Of a DNA stretch of 64,000 nt, positions 53,940 through 63,322 are shown piece after piece. Positions within the stretch are counted from its first letter, which is position 1; each line of letters opens with the position of its first letter. The notes below the pieces were generated by a model, which saw nothing but the letters and a program-made list of their open reading frames with translations, did not search any database and had not been told where the DNA came from. This DNA is from an uncultured Cohaesibacter sp. Its GTDB lineage: Bacteria > Pseudomonadota > Alphaproteobacteria > Rhizobiales > Cohaesibacteraceae. Made by a program: the position numbers and the translations under genes. The stretch is taken from positions 124,001-188,000 of the forward strand of contig NZ_OY781114.1 in assembly GCF_963676485.1 (NCBI RefSeq). Direction: 5' to 3'.

Positions 53940-55481
53940 TTAGTTGGAAACTTCCTCTTCTGCTTCAGGAGAAACCGGTTTTGGTTTCTTGGGCATGAAG
54001 CGGCTGACGAAAATTGGCAGCACAAAGCCAATGATCGAAATCGACCAGAGGGTGATTGCAAGCGGGCTTGCGAACAGGACCGTCCAGTCGCCATCGGAGA
54101 TGGTAATGGCCCGGCGCAGATTGCTTTCCATGTTGTTGCCCAGCAGCACTCCGAGAATGACCGGAACGAGCGGCACATCAAGCTTGCGGAAGATCCAGCC
54201 GACGACACCGAACGCCACCATGATCAGAAGATCAAAGCTTGAGCCAGCAATACCGTAGATCCCGACGAAGCTGACCATCGCCACGATCGGCATCAGGATA
54301 CGCGGCGGCACGAGCAGCACGCGGATGAAAATACCCACAAACGGGATGTTGAGCAGCAACAGGATAAAGTTACTGATGAACAGAGCTGCGATCAGACCCC
54401 AGACCACATCCGGATTGTTGGCAAAGAGCAACGGACCGGGCGTGATGTTGAGCGCCAAAAGAACAGCCAGCAGAACAGCGGTTGTGCCAGACCCGGGAAC
54501 TCCGAGTGCCAGCATCGGCACCAGAGCACCACCGGCGGCAGCATTGTTGCCTGCTTCAGGGGCAGCCACACCGCGCGGATCACCCTTGCCGAAGGTGCCA
54601 TCCTTATCGAGCAGACGTTTTTCCATGGAATAGGAAATGAAGGACCCCAGCGACGCACCGGCACCAGGCAGAACACCGGCAATGAAGCCGACAACACTGG
54701 TCCGGAGAATTGAAGGGAAACTGCCCCAAAAGGTTTTCATGGTTGGCGTCAAGCGCCCAAGCTCAACCTTCTTGCCTTCCGCATCTGCATCCCCATGACG
54801 ATTTTCGATAAAGATGAAGACTTCGGAGATCGCAAACAGGCCGACGATGGCGACAAGGAAGTCGATACCGTCATAGAAATGCACAATGCCGAAGGTGAAA
54901 CGCGGCACACCGGTCTGTGTGTCCACCCCGACCATGGCAAGGCCAAGCCCGATCATGGCTGCGAAAGCGGATTTCGCCTGATTGGTGGAAGAAACCCCAC
55001 CCAGCGTGGCAAAAGCCAAGGCAAAAAGAGCGAAATATTCAGCAGGCCCGAAGGCAAGCGCAATCTTGACCAACTGTGGCGCCAGCAGAACAAGCCCCCA
55101 GGTTGCCAGAAAAGAGCCGATGAAGGACGCAAACCCTGAAAGCGCCAGCGCCTCCCCGCCTCGGCCGTTGCGCGCCATGGGATACCCATCTAGGCAGGTC
55201 ATCAAGGCTGGCGCATCACCGGGGATGTTCAGCAGGATCGAGGAGATACGACCGCCATACATGGCGCCATAATAAACAGACGTCAACAGAATGAGAGACG
55301 GCGTAGCGCCAAGGCCCAGCGAGAAGGCCAAAGGAATGAGGATCGCGACCCCGTTTGAAGGGCCAAGACCGGGCAGTGCGCCCATGATGGTTCCCAGAAA
55401 ACACCCCAGCAGAGCAAGGATGAGATTCTGAAAGGTCATCGCAATCACAAAACCGTCTGAAAGAGACGAAAAAGTTTCCAT
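53940..55481 (-). CDS. tctA: TctA, large membrane subunit of a tripartite tricarboxylate transporter
   Basis: A 513-residue TctA permease with about 12 helices. Family features are LLGCFLGTIMGALPGLGPSN in helix 1-2, MYGGRISSILLNIPGDAPAL, and the repeat FIAGVLPGAGASLGSFISYS with GDPRGVAAPEAGNNAAAGGA. It moves citrate or related tricarboxylates captured by TctC, driven by an ion gradient. Located 12 bases after tctB in the usual CBA order. It may supply citrate for the lyase encoded next. Confidence 0.93.
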   Translation of the reverse strand: METFSSLSDGFVIAMTFQNLILALLGCFLGTIMGALPGLGPSNGVAILIPLAFSLGLGATPSLILLTSVYYGAMYGGRISSILLNIPGDAPALMTCLDGYPMARNGRGGEALALSGFASFIGSFLATWGLVLLAPQLVKIALAFGPAEYFALFALAFATLGGVSSTNQAKSAFAAMIGLGLAMVGVDTQTGVPRFTFGIVHFYDGIDFLVAIVGLFAISEVFIFIENRHGDADAEGKKVELGRLTPTMKTFWGSFPSILRTSVVGFIAGVLPGAGASLGSFISYSMEKRLLDKDGTFGKGDPRGVAAPEAGNNAAAGGALVPMLALGVPGSGTTAVLLAVLLALNITPGPLLFANNPDVVWGLIAALFISNFILLLLNIPFVGIFIRVLLVPPRILMPIVAMVSFVGIYGIAGSSFDLLIMVAFGVVGWIFRKLDVPLVPVILGVLLGNNMESNLRRAITISDGDWTVLFASPLAITLWSISIIGFVLPIFVSRFMPKKPKPVSPEAEEEVSN

Positions 55482-55493
55482 AATCCGATCTCC

Positions 55494-55925
55494 TTAGAAA
55501 CCAAGCGGGCCTTTGGCCAGCGACAGACCAAAGAGAAGGTGAAAAATGACATAGATGCCGACGGAGATGGATATGCCAACCACAAAAGACTGGATGACAG
55601 ACGTCCCCAGACGCCAGGTGAGATAGGTGGACGCTACAGCCGTTGCGATCACAAAACCAACGATTGGTAGAAACTCGGCGTAGAGCACCATCACGACGAT
55701 GGCTGCGACAAGCTCAATAAACCGGGGAAGGGTCGGCCATTTGGGCGCAACGTCCGGCTTAAGAATGATTGTCAGGGACGAGATTGCAAGAATGGCGGCG
55801 ATAATCAGCGGGAAGGCCTTGGGGCCGACAGCATCGGAGAGGAAGCTCTCCTCGATTATCATGGATGAATAGGCAAAGAGCGCAGCCAGCAGGAGCCCAA
55901 CAGCTCCGAAGATACGATCACTCAT
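55494..55925 (-). CDS. tctB: TctB, small membrane subunit of the tricarboxylate transporter
   Basis: A 143-residue protein with four hydrophobic helices typical of TctB: RIFGAVGLLLAALFAYSS, LIIAAILAISSLTIIL, a third about residues 75-100, and a C-terminal one ending HLLFGLSLAKGPLGF. ATG 55925 is chosen because GAGGG is 7 bases upstream; ATG 55931 would be too close. It forms the membrane unit with TctA. Confidence 0.88.
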   Translation of the reverse strand: MSDRIFGAVGLLLAALFAYSSMIIEESFLSDAVGPKAFPLIIAAILAISSLTIILKPDVAPKWPTLPRFIELVAAIVVMVLYAEFLPIVGFVIATAVASTYLTWRLGTSVIQSFVVGISISVGIYVIFHLLFGLSLAKGPLGF

Positions 55926-55993
55926 GATCATTCCCTCGTTAGACGGGAATTGCGGCGGCGGGTCTCAGCCGCCGCAACCGTGTCAGCTTATTA

Positions 55994-56977
55994 TTATTTG
56001 ATGATGCCGATATCGCGGGAGATCTGCTGGATCTTGGCAACAGATTCACCAACGAACTGCTCGAATTCCGGGCCCTGCAGATCAAGCGGTGCCAGACCGT
56101 TATTCTTCATGACAGTTTTCCATGTTGGTGTGTCATAAAGTTCGTCGATCTTGGCTACCCAGAAATCATAAGCTTCATCGCTCATATTCTTGGGAGCGTA
56201 GAAACCGCGCCAGTTAGCACCAATGGCGTCAACGCCTTGCTCTTTGGCCGTTGGGAATTCAGCATAGTCACCATCAAGGCGTTCCGGAGACAGAACGGCG
56301 ATCACACGGATATCACCTGAATCCACGAAGCCTTTTGCTTCGGAAATATCACCCGAGAATGCCTGCACGGAGCCGGCCAGCAACTGGGTTACAGCTTCAC
56401 CACCACCATTGAAGGCGATGTATTTGACTTTGCGAACATCGCTGATACCTGCGGCGTTGGCTGCGATCAGAACCTTGAGATGGTCCCAGCCACCAACAGC
56501 GGACCCACCAGCTACGGCAATGGAGCTCGGATTGTCTTTTAGCTGTGTCATCATCTGCGGAAGATCTTTGATCGGGCTATCTGCAGCCACTGCGATCACG
56601 CCATAATCAGCACCGATGGCGCCAACCCAGCGTACCTGATCCATGGTATTGCCCGGATAGGCACCCTGTGCCAGACGGGTTGCTGTCGCCGAAGAGGCTG
56701 CCACGATGAGATTGTTATCGTCGCCACGTTTGTTGACCACAGCAGCATAGGCAACGCCGCCGCCGCCACCAGCTAGGTTTACCACCTGCATGGTGGAATC
56801 GATCAAGCCAAGATCCTGAAGGGATTTACCAACCTGACGGCAGGTGAAGTCCCAGCCACCACCGGGGTTAGCAGGCGCGATACATTCCGGGTTTTCAGGT
56901 TCGAACGCTTGCGCTGCGGCAGGTACGAGAGACATTGCTGCGACAGCGAGTGCTGCGCGGACCACTTTGGAAATCAT
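55994..56977 (-). CDS. tctC: TctC, periplasmic tricarboxylate-binding protein
   Basis: A 327-residue TctC/BugD-type binding protein with a signal peptide (MISKVVRAALAVAAMSLVPA, cleaved near AAAQAFEP). The mature start ECIAPANPGGGWDFTCRQVG is characteristic of the family's carboxylate-holding loops, followed by VNLAGGGGGVAYAAVV. Ligand: citrate is the best guess from the neighbouring lyase genes; other tri- or dicarboxylates are possible. First gene of tctCBA. A GGAGGAG site precedes ATG 56977 and a leader hairpin lies just upstream of it. Confidence 0.92.
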   Translation of the reverse strand: MISKVVRAALAVAAMSLVPAAAQAFEPENPECIAPANPGGGWDFTCRQVGKSLQDLGLIDSTMQVVNLAGGGGGVAYAAVVNKRGDDNNLIVAASSATATRLAQGAYPGNTMDQVRWVGAIGADYGVIAVAADSPIKDLPQMMTQLKDNPSSIAVAGGSAVGGWDHLKVLIAANAAGISDVRKVKYIAFNGGGEAVTQLLAGSVQAFSGDISEAKGFVDSGDIRVIAVLSPERLDGDYAEFPTAKEQGVDAIGANWRGFYAPKNMSDEAYDFWVAKIDELYDTPTWKTVMKNNGLAPLDLQGPEFEQFVGESVAKIQQISRDIGIIK

Positions 56978-56997
56978 GATTTCTCCTCCACAATTAA

Positions 56998-57023
56998 GCC
57001 AGCCTTATTTCCGTTTGGCTGGC
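56998..57023 (-). promoter_or_regulatory. Hairpin in the tctC leader
   Basis: A 7-bp stem (GCCAGCC 56998-57004 with GGCTGGC 57017-57023, 12-base loop) lies 20-46 bases upstream of the tctC start codon and close before its ribosome-binding site. It could protect the message or affect translation. It does not match a riboswitch that I recognise. Confidence 0.4.
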
Positions 57024-57459
57024 CATCGAGGGGATAGTAGTCCGCTTGTCTGACAGGAAGCTGTCACAGTGAAGTGAATGTCCCAGTTTCATTATTATCC
57101 CAATTGATAATATAAAAATCTCGTATCAACGCCAAAACACGTCTTAAGAACTTGCATTCACTTTCTCTTTTTCTTTGATTTTAAAATAGGTTAGGCCCTT
57201 CTTCCAACACGGATCAGTTGAAAATTGATAAGGGAAGAAAAAGTAAAGGGCCTTCTCTCTTCTTACAGTTTTTCTCTTCTTGTCAGAAATATAGAGAAAG
57301 CAATTATTCCTACCCTACGCCATTTTACTGAGGATCGAATCGCAGTTGCCTTTTGGGAACGTCAGATTCAAAAAGAGCGGCTCTTTGGGCCGCTCTTTCT
57401 CATCGTCAATATTCAGGATGCACTTTGGCAAGCGCTCTTAGAATCCCCTCTAGGGAGCC
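57024..57459. other. Intergenic stretch between tctC and the family 1 sugar-binding protein gene
   Basis: It holds the tctC promoter on the minus strand (AT-rich 57090-57230) and the terminator of the arabinose-type operon at 57371-57399. No credible gene is present; a plus-strand open frame at 57225-57485 runs through the terminator and into the neighbouring gene end. Confidence 0.5.
57371..57399 (-). terminator. Rho-independent terminator of the arabinose-type ABC operon
   Basis: A 10-bp stem AAAGAGCGGC (57373-57382) / GCCGCTCTTT (57390-57399) with a 7-base loop; on the minus strand it is followed by TTTTT extending from the stem. It lies about 60 bases after the last gene of the operon. 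Confidence 0.82.
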
Positions 57460-58770
57460 CTAAAGGTTGGCAAGCAGATCGTTGACGCGTGCCTGTGCTG
57501 ATTCCAGGGCTTCGTCAACGGTTTTGTCGCCATTTACGGCAGCTGCAAGTTCATTGCCAATGATGTCCTGAATGGCAAACTGACGCTGCACTTCCTGAGG
57601 CAGGGACTGGCCGATTTCAGCGATCTTGGCAATGTTGTCACGATGTGGCAGGGACTTGAACTCTTCCATTTCAAACACGGACTTGACCGCGGGAAGGTGA
57701 CCGGTGCGTGCCCACTGGAAATCATTTTCCTTGAAGAACTTGAACAGCTTGCCGATGGCTTCCATTTTTTCATCGTCGCGATCGCCGCGCGGCACGACCC
57801 AACCATGACCATCCACATAGGTGCTATCCTTGGCGGGGTAGAATTGCGGCACAGGATAAACCGTGTAGCCACCCGAAAGCGCGTTGCCTTCTTCCTTGGA
57901 TTGTGCGTCATAGTCCCCAATCAGCCAGGTGCCGTTGACTGCAATACCGCCTTTACCGCTGGAAAAGCCGGAAACCGCTGCCGAATAGTCCATATCGAGG
58001 GTGGTGAGACCTTCGTCATGGATTTTCTTCATGAATTCAGCCGCAGCCTTGGCTTTCGGTGTCATCAGCTTGATCTGTGTTGGATCAGAAAAGAAATCCG
58101 ATTCCTGCTGCTGTAGAAGCGTGTAGAAGATACGCGTATAGGCAGAGGTTTCGTTGGCATAGATCTGAACCAGATAAGGCTTGCCGGTGGCTTCCTTGAA
58201 TTTCTTGCCAATTTCAAAGAATTCATCGACGGAATGGGGCAGAACAGGCGTGCCATCTTCTTTGACCAGACCGGCTTCTTTCATCAAATTCAGGTTGACG
58301 TGGAACAGCATGGTCCAGTTATCGAACGGCAGACCGTAGATCTTGCCATCCTTGGTCACGCCACCAATCCCCGCATCGGTAAAGTCGGATGGTTTAAGCC
58401 CCTGAGCTTCCAGAACATCATCAAGCGGAATCAACAGACCGCGAGACGAATAATCGGAAATTGCCGAATAGTGCATGGAAACAACATCAGGCGCAGCGTT
58501 GGAGGCCAACTGTGCGTTCAACTGGTCATAACCGGGCCATTCCACAGTGGTGACATTGACATCGATACCCGGATTGTCCGCTTCAAATTTGTTGACCAGC
58601 GCGGTGATGATGCCACATTCGCCAACAGCCTTGGACACGTCGGTAACATCGCCATATTCTGCGTCACATGCGCCAAAGAAGCGCTGAAGCTCGATGGTCG
58701 TATCGGCCCATACGGGCGATGACATGCTCATCAGAGCAGCCGACGCAGTAGCCATAAGTATGCGTTTCAT
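57460..58770 (-). CDS. Family 1 sugar ABC transporter substrate-binding protein
   Basis: A 436-residue binding protein of the MalE/UgpB class, with a signal peptide (MKRILMATASAALMSMSSPV, cleaved after VWADTT). Typical segments are ALVNKFEADNPGIDVNVTTV, SNAAPDVVSMHYSAISDYSS, GKIYGLPFDNWTMLFHVNLN and AVSGFSSGKGGIAVNGTWLI. Two cysteines in GACDAEYGD and GECGIIT could form a disulfide. Last gene of an operon with GH51 arabinofuranosidase, so arabinose or arabino-oligosaccharides are the likely ligand; this is inference. A terminator follows. Confidence 0.9.
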   Translation of the reverse strand: MKRILMATASAALMSMSSPVWADTTIELQRFFGACDAEYGDVTDVSKAVGECGIITALVNKFEADNPGIDVNVTTVEWPGYDQLNAQLASNAAPDVVSMHYSAISDYSSRGLLIPLDDVLEAQGLKPSDFTDAGIGGVTKDGKIYGLPFDNWTMLFHVNLNLMKEAGLVKEDGTPVLPHSVDEFFEIGKKFKEATGKPYLVQIYANETSAYTRIFYTLLQQQESDFFSDPTQIKLMTPKAKAAAEFMKKIHDEGLTTLDMDYSAAVSGFSSGKGGIAVNGTWLIGDYDAQSKEEGNALSGGYTVYPVPQFYPAKDSTYVDGHGWVVPRGDRDDEKMEAIGKLFKFFKENDFQWARTGHLPAVKSVFEMEEFKSLPHRDNIAKIAEIGQSLPQEVQRQFAIQDIIGNELAAAVNGDKTVDEALESAQARVNDLLANL

Positions 58771-58860
58771 TTCTCTCTCCCTAGTTTGGGGGCTCCCCCG
58801 TTTGAATCCAGCCTGACGGGCTTCTCCCTGAGACCCGGTACGGCGGAATTGGTCGGCCGC

Positions 58861-59715
58861 CTATTTAACGGCCCCACCTGATACAGCAGTCACAATGTGA
58901 CGCTGGAAAAAGATGTAGACGACCACCACAGGCAGCGACGCAAAGACTGCTTGCGCCGCAAGAAAACCAAGCCCCTCGCTTTGGGCGAAATTGGTCTGCG
59001 TCGACGCAATACCGATGGTTAGCGTATACATTTCCTTTTTGGTTGCCGAAATCAGAGGCCACCAGTAATCGTTCCACGCAAGCAGGAAGGTGAAGATGCC
59101 CAGCGTTGCCTGCGCAGGAATGGTCAGCGGCAGCAACACACGCCAGAAAATCCGGAAGCGCGGTGTGTTGTCGAGCAGCGCCGCTTCGTCAATCTCCTTG
59201 GGGATTGCCCGGAAAAACTGGGTCATCAAGAACACCCCGAAGGCCGACGACATGCCCGGAAGCATCAAGCCAAGATAGCTGTTGTGCATGTTGAGCCAGC
59301 TGAACATCTGATGCCGGGCGATGATCACGGCCTGCTCGGGCACAGCAAGGCCGAACAGCACGATGACAAACAGGGTTCTGCGAAATGGAAACTCAAGCCG
59401 CGCAAAGGCATAGCCAGCCAGAGAAGACAGCGTCAGCACGCCCACCGTCTGTCCGATGGCAACAATCGTGGAATTGAGAAGCCAACGGAACACGAGGCTT
59501 GAATGGAACAGGTTGCCATAATTCTCAAGCGTATAGGGGAAGGAGAAAACCGCGTCGGTGCCGCGCATCAGAAGCGTGTTGTCCTTGAGCGACAATCCCA
59601 GAATCCAGAGCACCGGTGCGATCATTACCACTGCGAATATACAGGCCAACCAAAACAGATTGCGGTTGGCGGTCAGCCCTTCGGGCGAATAGCTATCATG
59701 TTTCTTGCGCGCCAT
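58861..59715 (-). CDS. Carbohydrate ABC transporter permease (MalG type)
   Basis: A 284-residue permease with six helices. The EAA loop that contacts the ATPase is KEIDEAALLDNTPRFRIFWR followed by VLLPLTIPAQATLGIF, and TLSSLAGYAFARLEFPFRRT is the typical segment before it. It ends with a very short C-terminus (VSGGAVK). It follows the MalF-type gene by 3 bases and forms the membrane channel with it. Confidence 0.92.
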   Translation of the reverse strand: MARKKHDSYSPEGLTANRNLFWLACIFAVVMIAPVLWILGLSLKDNTLLMRGTDAVFSFPYTLENYGNLFHSSLVFRWLLNSTIVAIGQTVGVLTLSSLAGYAFARLEFPFRRTLFVIVLFGLAVPEQAVIIARHQMFSWLNMHNSYLGLMLPGMSSAFGVFLMTQFFRAIPKEIDEAALLDNTPRFRIFWRVLLPLTIPAQATLGIFTFLLAWNDYWWPLISATKKEMYTLTIGIASTQTNFAQSEGLGFLAAQAVFASLPVVVVYIFFQRHIVTAVSGGAVK

Positions 59716-59718
59716 GGA

Positions 59719-60594
59719 TCAAGCCTCCTCCTTGTTTGAGGTCACCCAATATTGGACCATTGCAGCAACAAGGATGATCAGGAACAGCACCTCTGATGCA
59801 GCAGCCCCCTTGCCCACATCCCATCGGACAAAGCCGGTTTCGTAGATATACATCACGATTGGACGCGACGTGCCTGCGGGACCGCCGTTGGTCATCAACT
59901 GGGCCTGACCGAAGAGCTGGAACTGCATGACAATCTGGATGATGGCCACCAGAATGATGGTCGACTTGATCGAGGGAAGCGTGATGCGGCTGAAGATCCG
60001 CCAGCGGCTGGCATTGTCGAGCGCCGCGGCCTCATAAAGATCATTCGGAATCTGCTGCAAGGCCGCAAGGAAAAGCATCATTGGCAGACCAAGGCACCAC
60101 CAGACGGTTGCCACCCCAACGGAGAATAGCGACCAGCCCTTGGCGGACAGAAAGCCGATCTGCTGCCAACCCATGGCATCGAACAGGATGGCCAGAAGGC
60201 CGTCACCGGGGATGAAGACAAAGCGCCAAATCAGCGTCACGATGGTGACCGACAGAATGGAAGACGAGAAGAAAAGGCCACGCATGAAAGAGGACGCGCG
60301 GGTTGTCTTATTCAGCGCCAAAGCCAGAAACAGCCCCAACGCAACAAGGGTTGGCACAGAGAACAGAACAAAGACAACCGTGTTCCAGACCGCTTGTGCG
60401 AAAACCGGATCATTGAAAACCCGGAAATAGTTTTTGAAACCGATGAAACGGGCCCCACCAAACAGGTCTACCTTGTTGAGCGACAGCCAGACGCCCCAAC
60501 ATAAAGGAAACACCAGCAATGTCACAAAAACCGTCAGATAGGGCAACACGAACAGACCATTCGACCAGCGGGAGCGACGATAGGACTCAGCCAT
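59719..60594 (-). CDS. Carbohydrate ABC transporter permease (MalF type)
   Basis: A 291-residue permease with six helices (LFVLPYLTVFVTLLVFPLCW first). EAA loop: IPNDLYEAAALDNASRWRIF followed by SRITLPSIKSTII. The short form without the large periplasmic loop of E. coli MalF is normal for CUT1 permeases. Starts 1 base after the ATPase-gene stop; partner of the MalG-type protein. Confidence 0.92.
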   Translation of the reverse strand: MAESYRRSRWSNGLFVLPYLTVFVTLLVFPLCWGVWLSLNKVDLFGGARFIGFKNYFRVFNDPVFAQAVWNTVVFVLFSVPTLVALGLFLALALNKTTRASSFMRGLFFSSSILSVTIVTLIWRFVFIPGDGLLAILFDAMGWQQIGFLSAKGWSLFSVGVATVWWCLGLPMMLFLAALQQIPNDLYEAAALDNASRWRIFSRITLPSIKSTIILVAIIQIVMQFQLFGQAQLMTNGGPAGTSRPIVMYIYETGFVRWDVGKGAAASEVLFLIILVAAMVQYWVTSNKEEA

Positions 60595-60595
60595 C

Positions 60596-61708
60596 TCACG
60601 CCTCCTCTGTCATATGGTAAGCACGCCCCGAACCATCGAAGACATGTAGGGCGGACCGGTCGAAGTCGAACTTGACCGTCTCCCCTGCCCTTACAGTTGA
60701 GCGTCCGCTATCCTCGACAATCATATCCAGACCGGTATCCAGTTTTCCATAGAGCAGCGTGCGCTCTCCAAGCCGCTCGACAACGGTGACCGTCAGATTC
60801 TGCCCATCCTCTCCCGGCTTGACGACATATGTATCTTCCGAGCGAACGCCCATCGTGGCGCCATCAAGCGTAAAGTCCGCAGGCAGAACCACATCGGTTG
60901 CGATCGATCCGGCACCTTCCACCTTAAGCGTTGCGCCTTTGTGATCGCTGGCTTGGGTGCTGATGATGCTCTTGATCGGCATCATCGACATGGCCGGCGA
61001 GCCGACAAATTCGGCAACAAAACGGGTGGCGGGACGCTGATAGATTTCCATCGGCGTGCCGATCTGCTCAATCTTCTTGTTATGCATGACGACGATCCGG
61101 TGGGCCAGCGTCATGGCTTCCACCTGATCGTGGGTCACGAAGATCATGGTCGAGCCCAGCCGTTGGTGCAGCTGGGCCAGCTCCAGACGGGTGCGGCTCC
61201 TGAGCGCGGCATCAAGATTGGATAGGGGTTCATCAAACAGGAACGCCTTGGGCTCCTTAACGATAGCCCGCCCGATAGCCACCCTCTGGCGCTGTCCACC
61301 CGAGAGTTTGGCTGGTTTGCGATCCAGAAGATGGGCCATTTCCAAGGTCTCGGCGGCCGCCTTGACGCGCATGTCTATCTCGGCTTTATCGACCTTAAGA
61401 TTTTCCAGGCCAAAAGCCATATTCTGCGCCACAGTCATATGCGGATAAAGCGCATAGGTTTGAAACACCATGGCCACGCCGCGCTTTCCCGGAGGCAATG
61501 TGTCGATGCGCTCGCCACCGATATTGATCGTGCCATTATCGACAGTTTCCAGCCCCGCAATCATGCGCAGCAACGTTGACTTGCCACAGCCCGAGGGGCC
61601 CAGAAAAACAACAAACTCACCTGCATTTATGCTCAGGGAAATATCATCGAGCACTGTCAGGGCTCCGTAAGCCTTGGTTACGCTATTGATGTCGATAGTC
61701 GCAGACAT
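60596..61708 (-). CDS. UgpC/MsmX-type sugar ABC transporter ATPase
   Basis: A 370-residue MalK-like ATPase: Walker A FLGPSGCGKSTLLRMIAG, Q-loop MVFQTYALYPHMTV, signature LSGGQRQRVAIGRAIVKEP, Walker B FLFDEPLSNLDAALRS, and switch His in VTHDQVEAMTLAHRI. A C-terminal TOBE/OB regulatory domain (about 235-370) is present. ATG 61708 (MSATIDI) is chosen over an in-frame ATG at 61744, since AGAGAG precedes it. It is between the GH51 gene and the permeases. Confidence 0.93.
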   Translation of the reverse strand: MSATIDINSVTKAYGALTVLDDISLSINAGEFVVFLGPSGCGKSTLLRMIAGLETVDNGTINIGGERIDTLPPGKRGVAMVFQTYALYPHMTVAQNMAFGLENLKVDKAEIDMRVKAAAETLEMAHLLDRKPAKLSGGQRQRVAIGRAIVKEPKAFLFDEPLSNLDAALRSRTRLELAQLHQRLGSTMIFVTHDQVEAMTLAHRIVVMHNKKIEQIGTPMEIYQRPATRFVAEFVGSPAMSMMPIKSIISTQASDHKGATLKVEGAGSIATDVVLPADFTLDGATMGVRSEDTYVVKPGEDGQNLTVTVVERLGERTLLYGKLDTGLDMIVEDSGRSTVRAGETVKFDFDRSALHVFDGSGRAYHMTEEA

Positions 61709-61781
61709 TGGTCTCTCTTTTTCTCGAACGCTTCGATGGATCATGGGGTGGCTTGAAAGCAGTCTTTACCGAATGCCTCCT

Positions 61782-63287
61782 CTATGTCAGCCGGATCATG
61801 CGATAGCTGAGCGGAGCCAATTTGACCGACAATTTGCCATCAACGATGCTTGTTCCTTCGCCATCGACCGGGGCGACGGGTTCTGCGTCCGGTCCATTGG
61901 TTTTATCTAGAGCGTAACCGCCGATCACCTTGTCCATAGCAACCGTTGAATGGGCAAAGCCCTCAAGGGACAGATCCACATCCAGTGCTTCGCTTTCGTG
62001 ACGGTTCACAAGGAAGAAACTGAGGCCACCATCGGCTTCAGTCACAACACCTGCCACATCAAGATAAGGCACATTCTTGGCGAAATCCGTTTCATAGCCT
62101 TCCACATCAACGGCCAGATCCAGTGCGGTACCGCGACCATATTTAGAGGCGAAGAGATAAGGATAGAAGGTGGTCTGGCGCCAGGCCGGGCCGTCTTCAA
62201 CGGTCATGATGGGAGCGATGACATTGACCAGCTGGGCAAGGCAACCGATCTTGACCACATCCGAGTGGCGAATGAATGTGTTGAGAATGCAACCAACTAC
62301 GAGTATGTCGGCAAAATCATAGATATCTTCGAGCAGCGCTGGCGCATGCGGCCAGCCATGCTTGCCTTCAAGAACCGGTTTGTCCTGTTCGGCGGAATGA
62401 TACCAGACATTCCATTCATCAAAGGAGATATAGACATCCTTTTTGGAGCGTTTCTTAGCCTTGACGGTTTTGATGACGCTCGAAATCGTTTCGATATAAG
62501 TTTCCAGCTCCATGGAGCGGGCGAGGAAATTCTTTGTTTTCTGCTCGTGATTTTCAAAATACATATGCAGCGAGATATAATCGACGCTGTCATAGGTATA
62601 GTCGAGCACGGTATATTCCCATTCGGGATAGGTGGGCATGTTGGGCGTGGACGAACCGCAAACAACCAGTTCGATATCCTTGTCGAAGGCGCGCATGGCC
62701 TTGGCGGTTTCAAACGCCGTACGGCCATATTCAGCAGCGGTTTTCTGGCCAATCTGCCATGGTCCATCCATTTCGTTGCCAAGGCACCAGAGCTTGACAC
62801 CCCAAGGCTCTTCTCGGCCATTCTGGCGCCGCAGGTCTGACCAGTAGGAACCGCCGGGATGGTTCACATATTCCAGAAAGGCACGGGCTTCATCCAGCCC
62901 GCGCGAGCCCAGATTGACAGCCAGCATCATCTCGGTTTCAGCCTTTGCGGCCCAATCAGCAAATTCATGAATGCCGACCTGATTGCTCTCGGCGGTATGC
63001 CAGGCCAGATCAAGTCTTACGGGGCGCTCTTCCTTGGGGCCAATGCCATCTTCCCAGTTATAGGCAGAAACGAAGTTCCCACCCGGATAGCGCACAACGG
63101 GTACGTCCAGTTCTTTCACGAGGTCCAGCACATCCTGCCGGAAGCCCTGTTCATCAGCGGTGGCGTGGCCGGGCTCATAAATGCCGCTATAAACAGCGCG
63201 ACCCAGATGCTCGACAAACGAGCCATACAAGCGAGGATCAATTTTGGCGACGGTAAACTCTTTGTGCGCAGTGACTGATGCACGCAT
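61782..63287 (-). CDS. GH51 alpha-L-arabinofuranosidase
   Basis: A 501-residue GH51 enzyme that removes non-reducing alpha-L-arabinofuranosyl units from arabinan, arabinoxylan or oligosaccharides. The N-terminal part has LYGSFVEHLGRAVYSGIYEP and VRYPGGNFVSAYNWEDGIGP. Acid/base Glu172 is in WCLGNEMDGPW and nucleophile Glu291 in YISFDEWNVWYH. No signal peptide, so it acts in the cytoplasm on imported oligosaccharides. The beta-sandwich C-terminal domain runs from about 400. First gene of the operon with the ABC transporter, suggesting arabino-oligosaccharide uptake. Confidence 0.95.
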   Translation of the reverse strand: MRASVTAHKEFTVAKIDPRLYGSFVEHLGRAVYSGIYEPGHATADEQGFRQDVLDLVKELDVPVVRYPGGNFVSAYNWEDGIGPKEERPVRLDLAWHTAESNQVGIHEFADWAAKAETEMMLAVNLGSRGLDEARAFLEYVNHPGGSYWSDLRRQNGREEPWGVKLWCLGNEMDGPWQIGQKTAAEYGRTAFETAKAMRAFDKDIELVVCGSSTPNMPTYPEWEYTVLDYTYDSVDYISLHMYFENHEQKTKNFLARSMELETYIETISSVIKTVKAKKRSKKDVYISFDEWNVWYHSAEQDKPVLEGKHGWPHAPALLEDIYDFADILVVGCILNTFIRHSDVVKIGCLAQLVNVIAPIMTVEDGPAWRQTTFYPYLFASKYGRGTALDLAVDVEGYETDFAKNVPYLDVAGVVTEADGGLSFFLVNRHESEALDVDLSLEGFAHSTVAMDKVIGGYALDKTNGPDAEPVAPVDGEGTSIVDGKLSVKLAPLSYRMIRLT

Positions 63288-63303
63288 GCTGGCTCCTCCG
63301 TTT

Positions 63304-63322
63304 ATATCATATTTTTTGATAT
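63304..63322. promoter_or_regulatory. Inverted repeat upstream of the GH51 gene, possible operator
   Basis: ATATCA (63304-63309) and TGATAT (63317-63322) flank a T-rich 7-base centre, 17-35 bases upstream of the arabinofuranosidase start. AT-rich imperfect palindromes of this type are common ArsR/SmtB-fold operators, and a regulator of that general kind is encoded just upstream. Confidence 0.4.

Noticed and set aside
57225-57485. 86-codon plus-strand frame near the family 1 SBP gene
   Set aside because: It runs through the terminator hairpin and into the end of the opposite gene.
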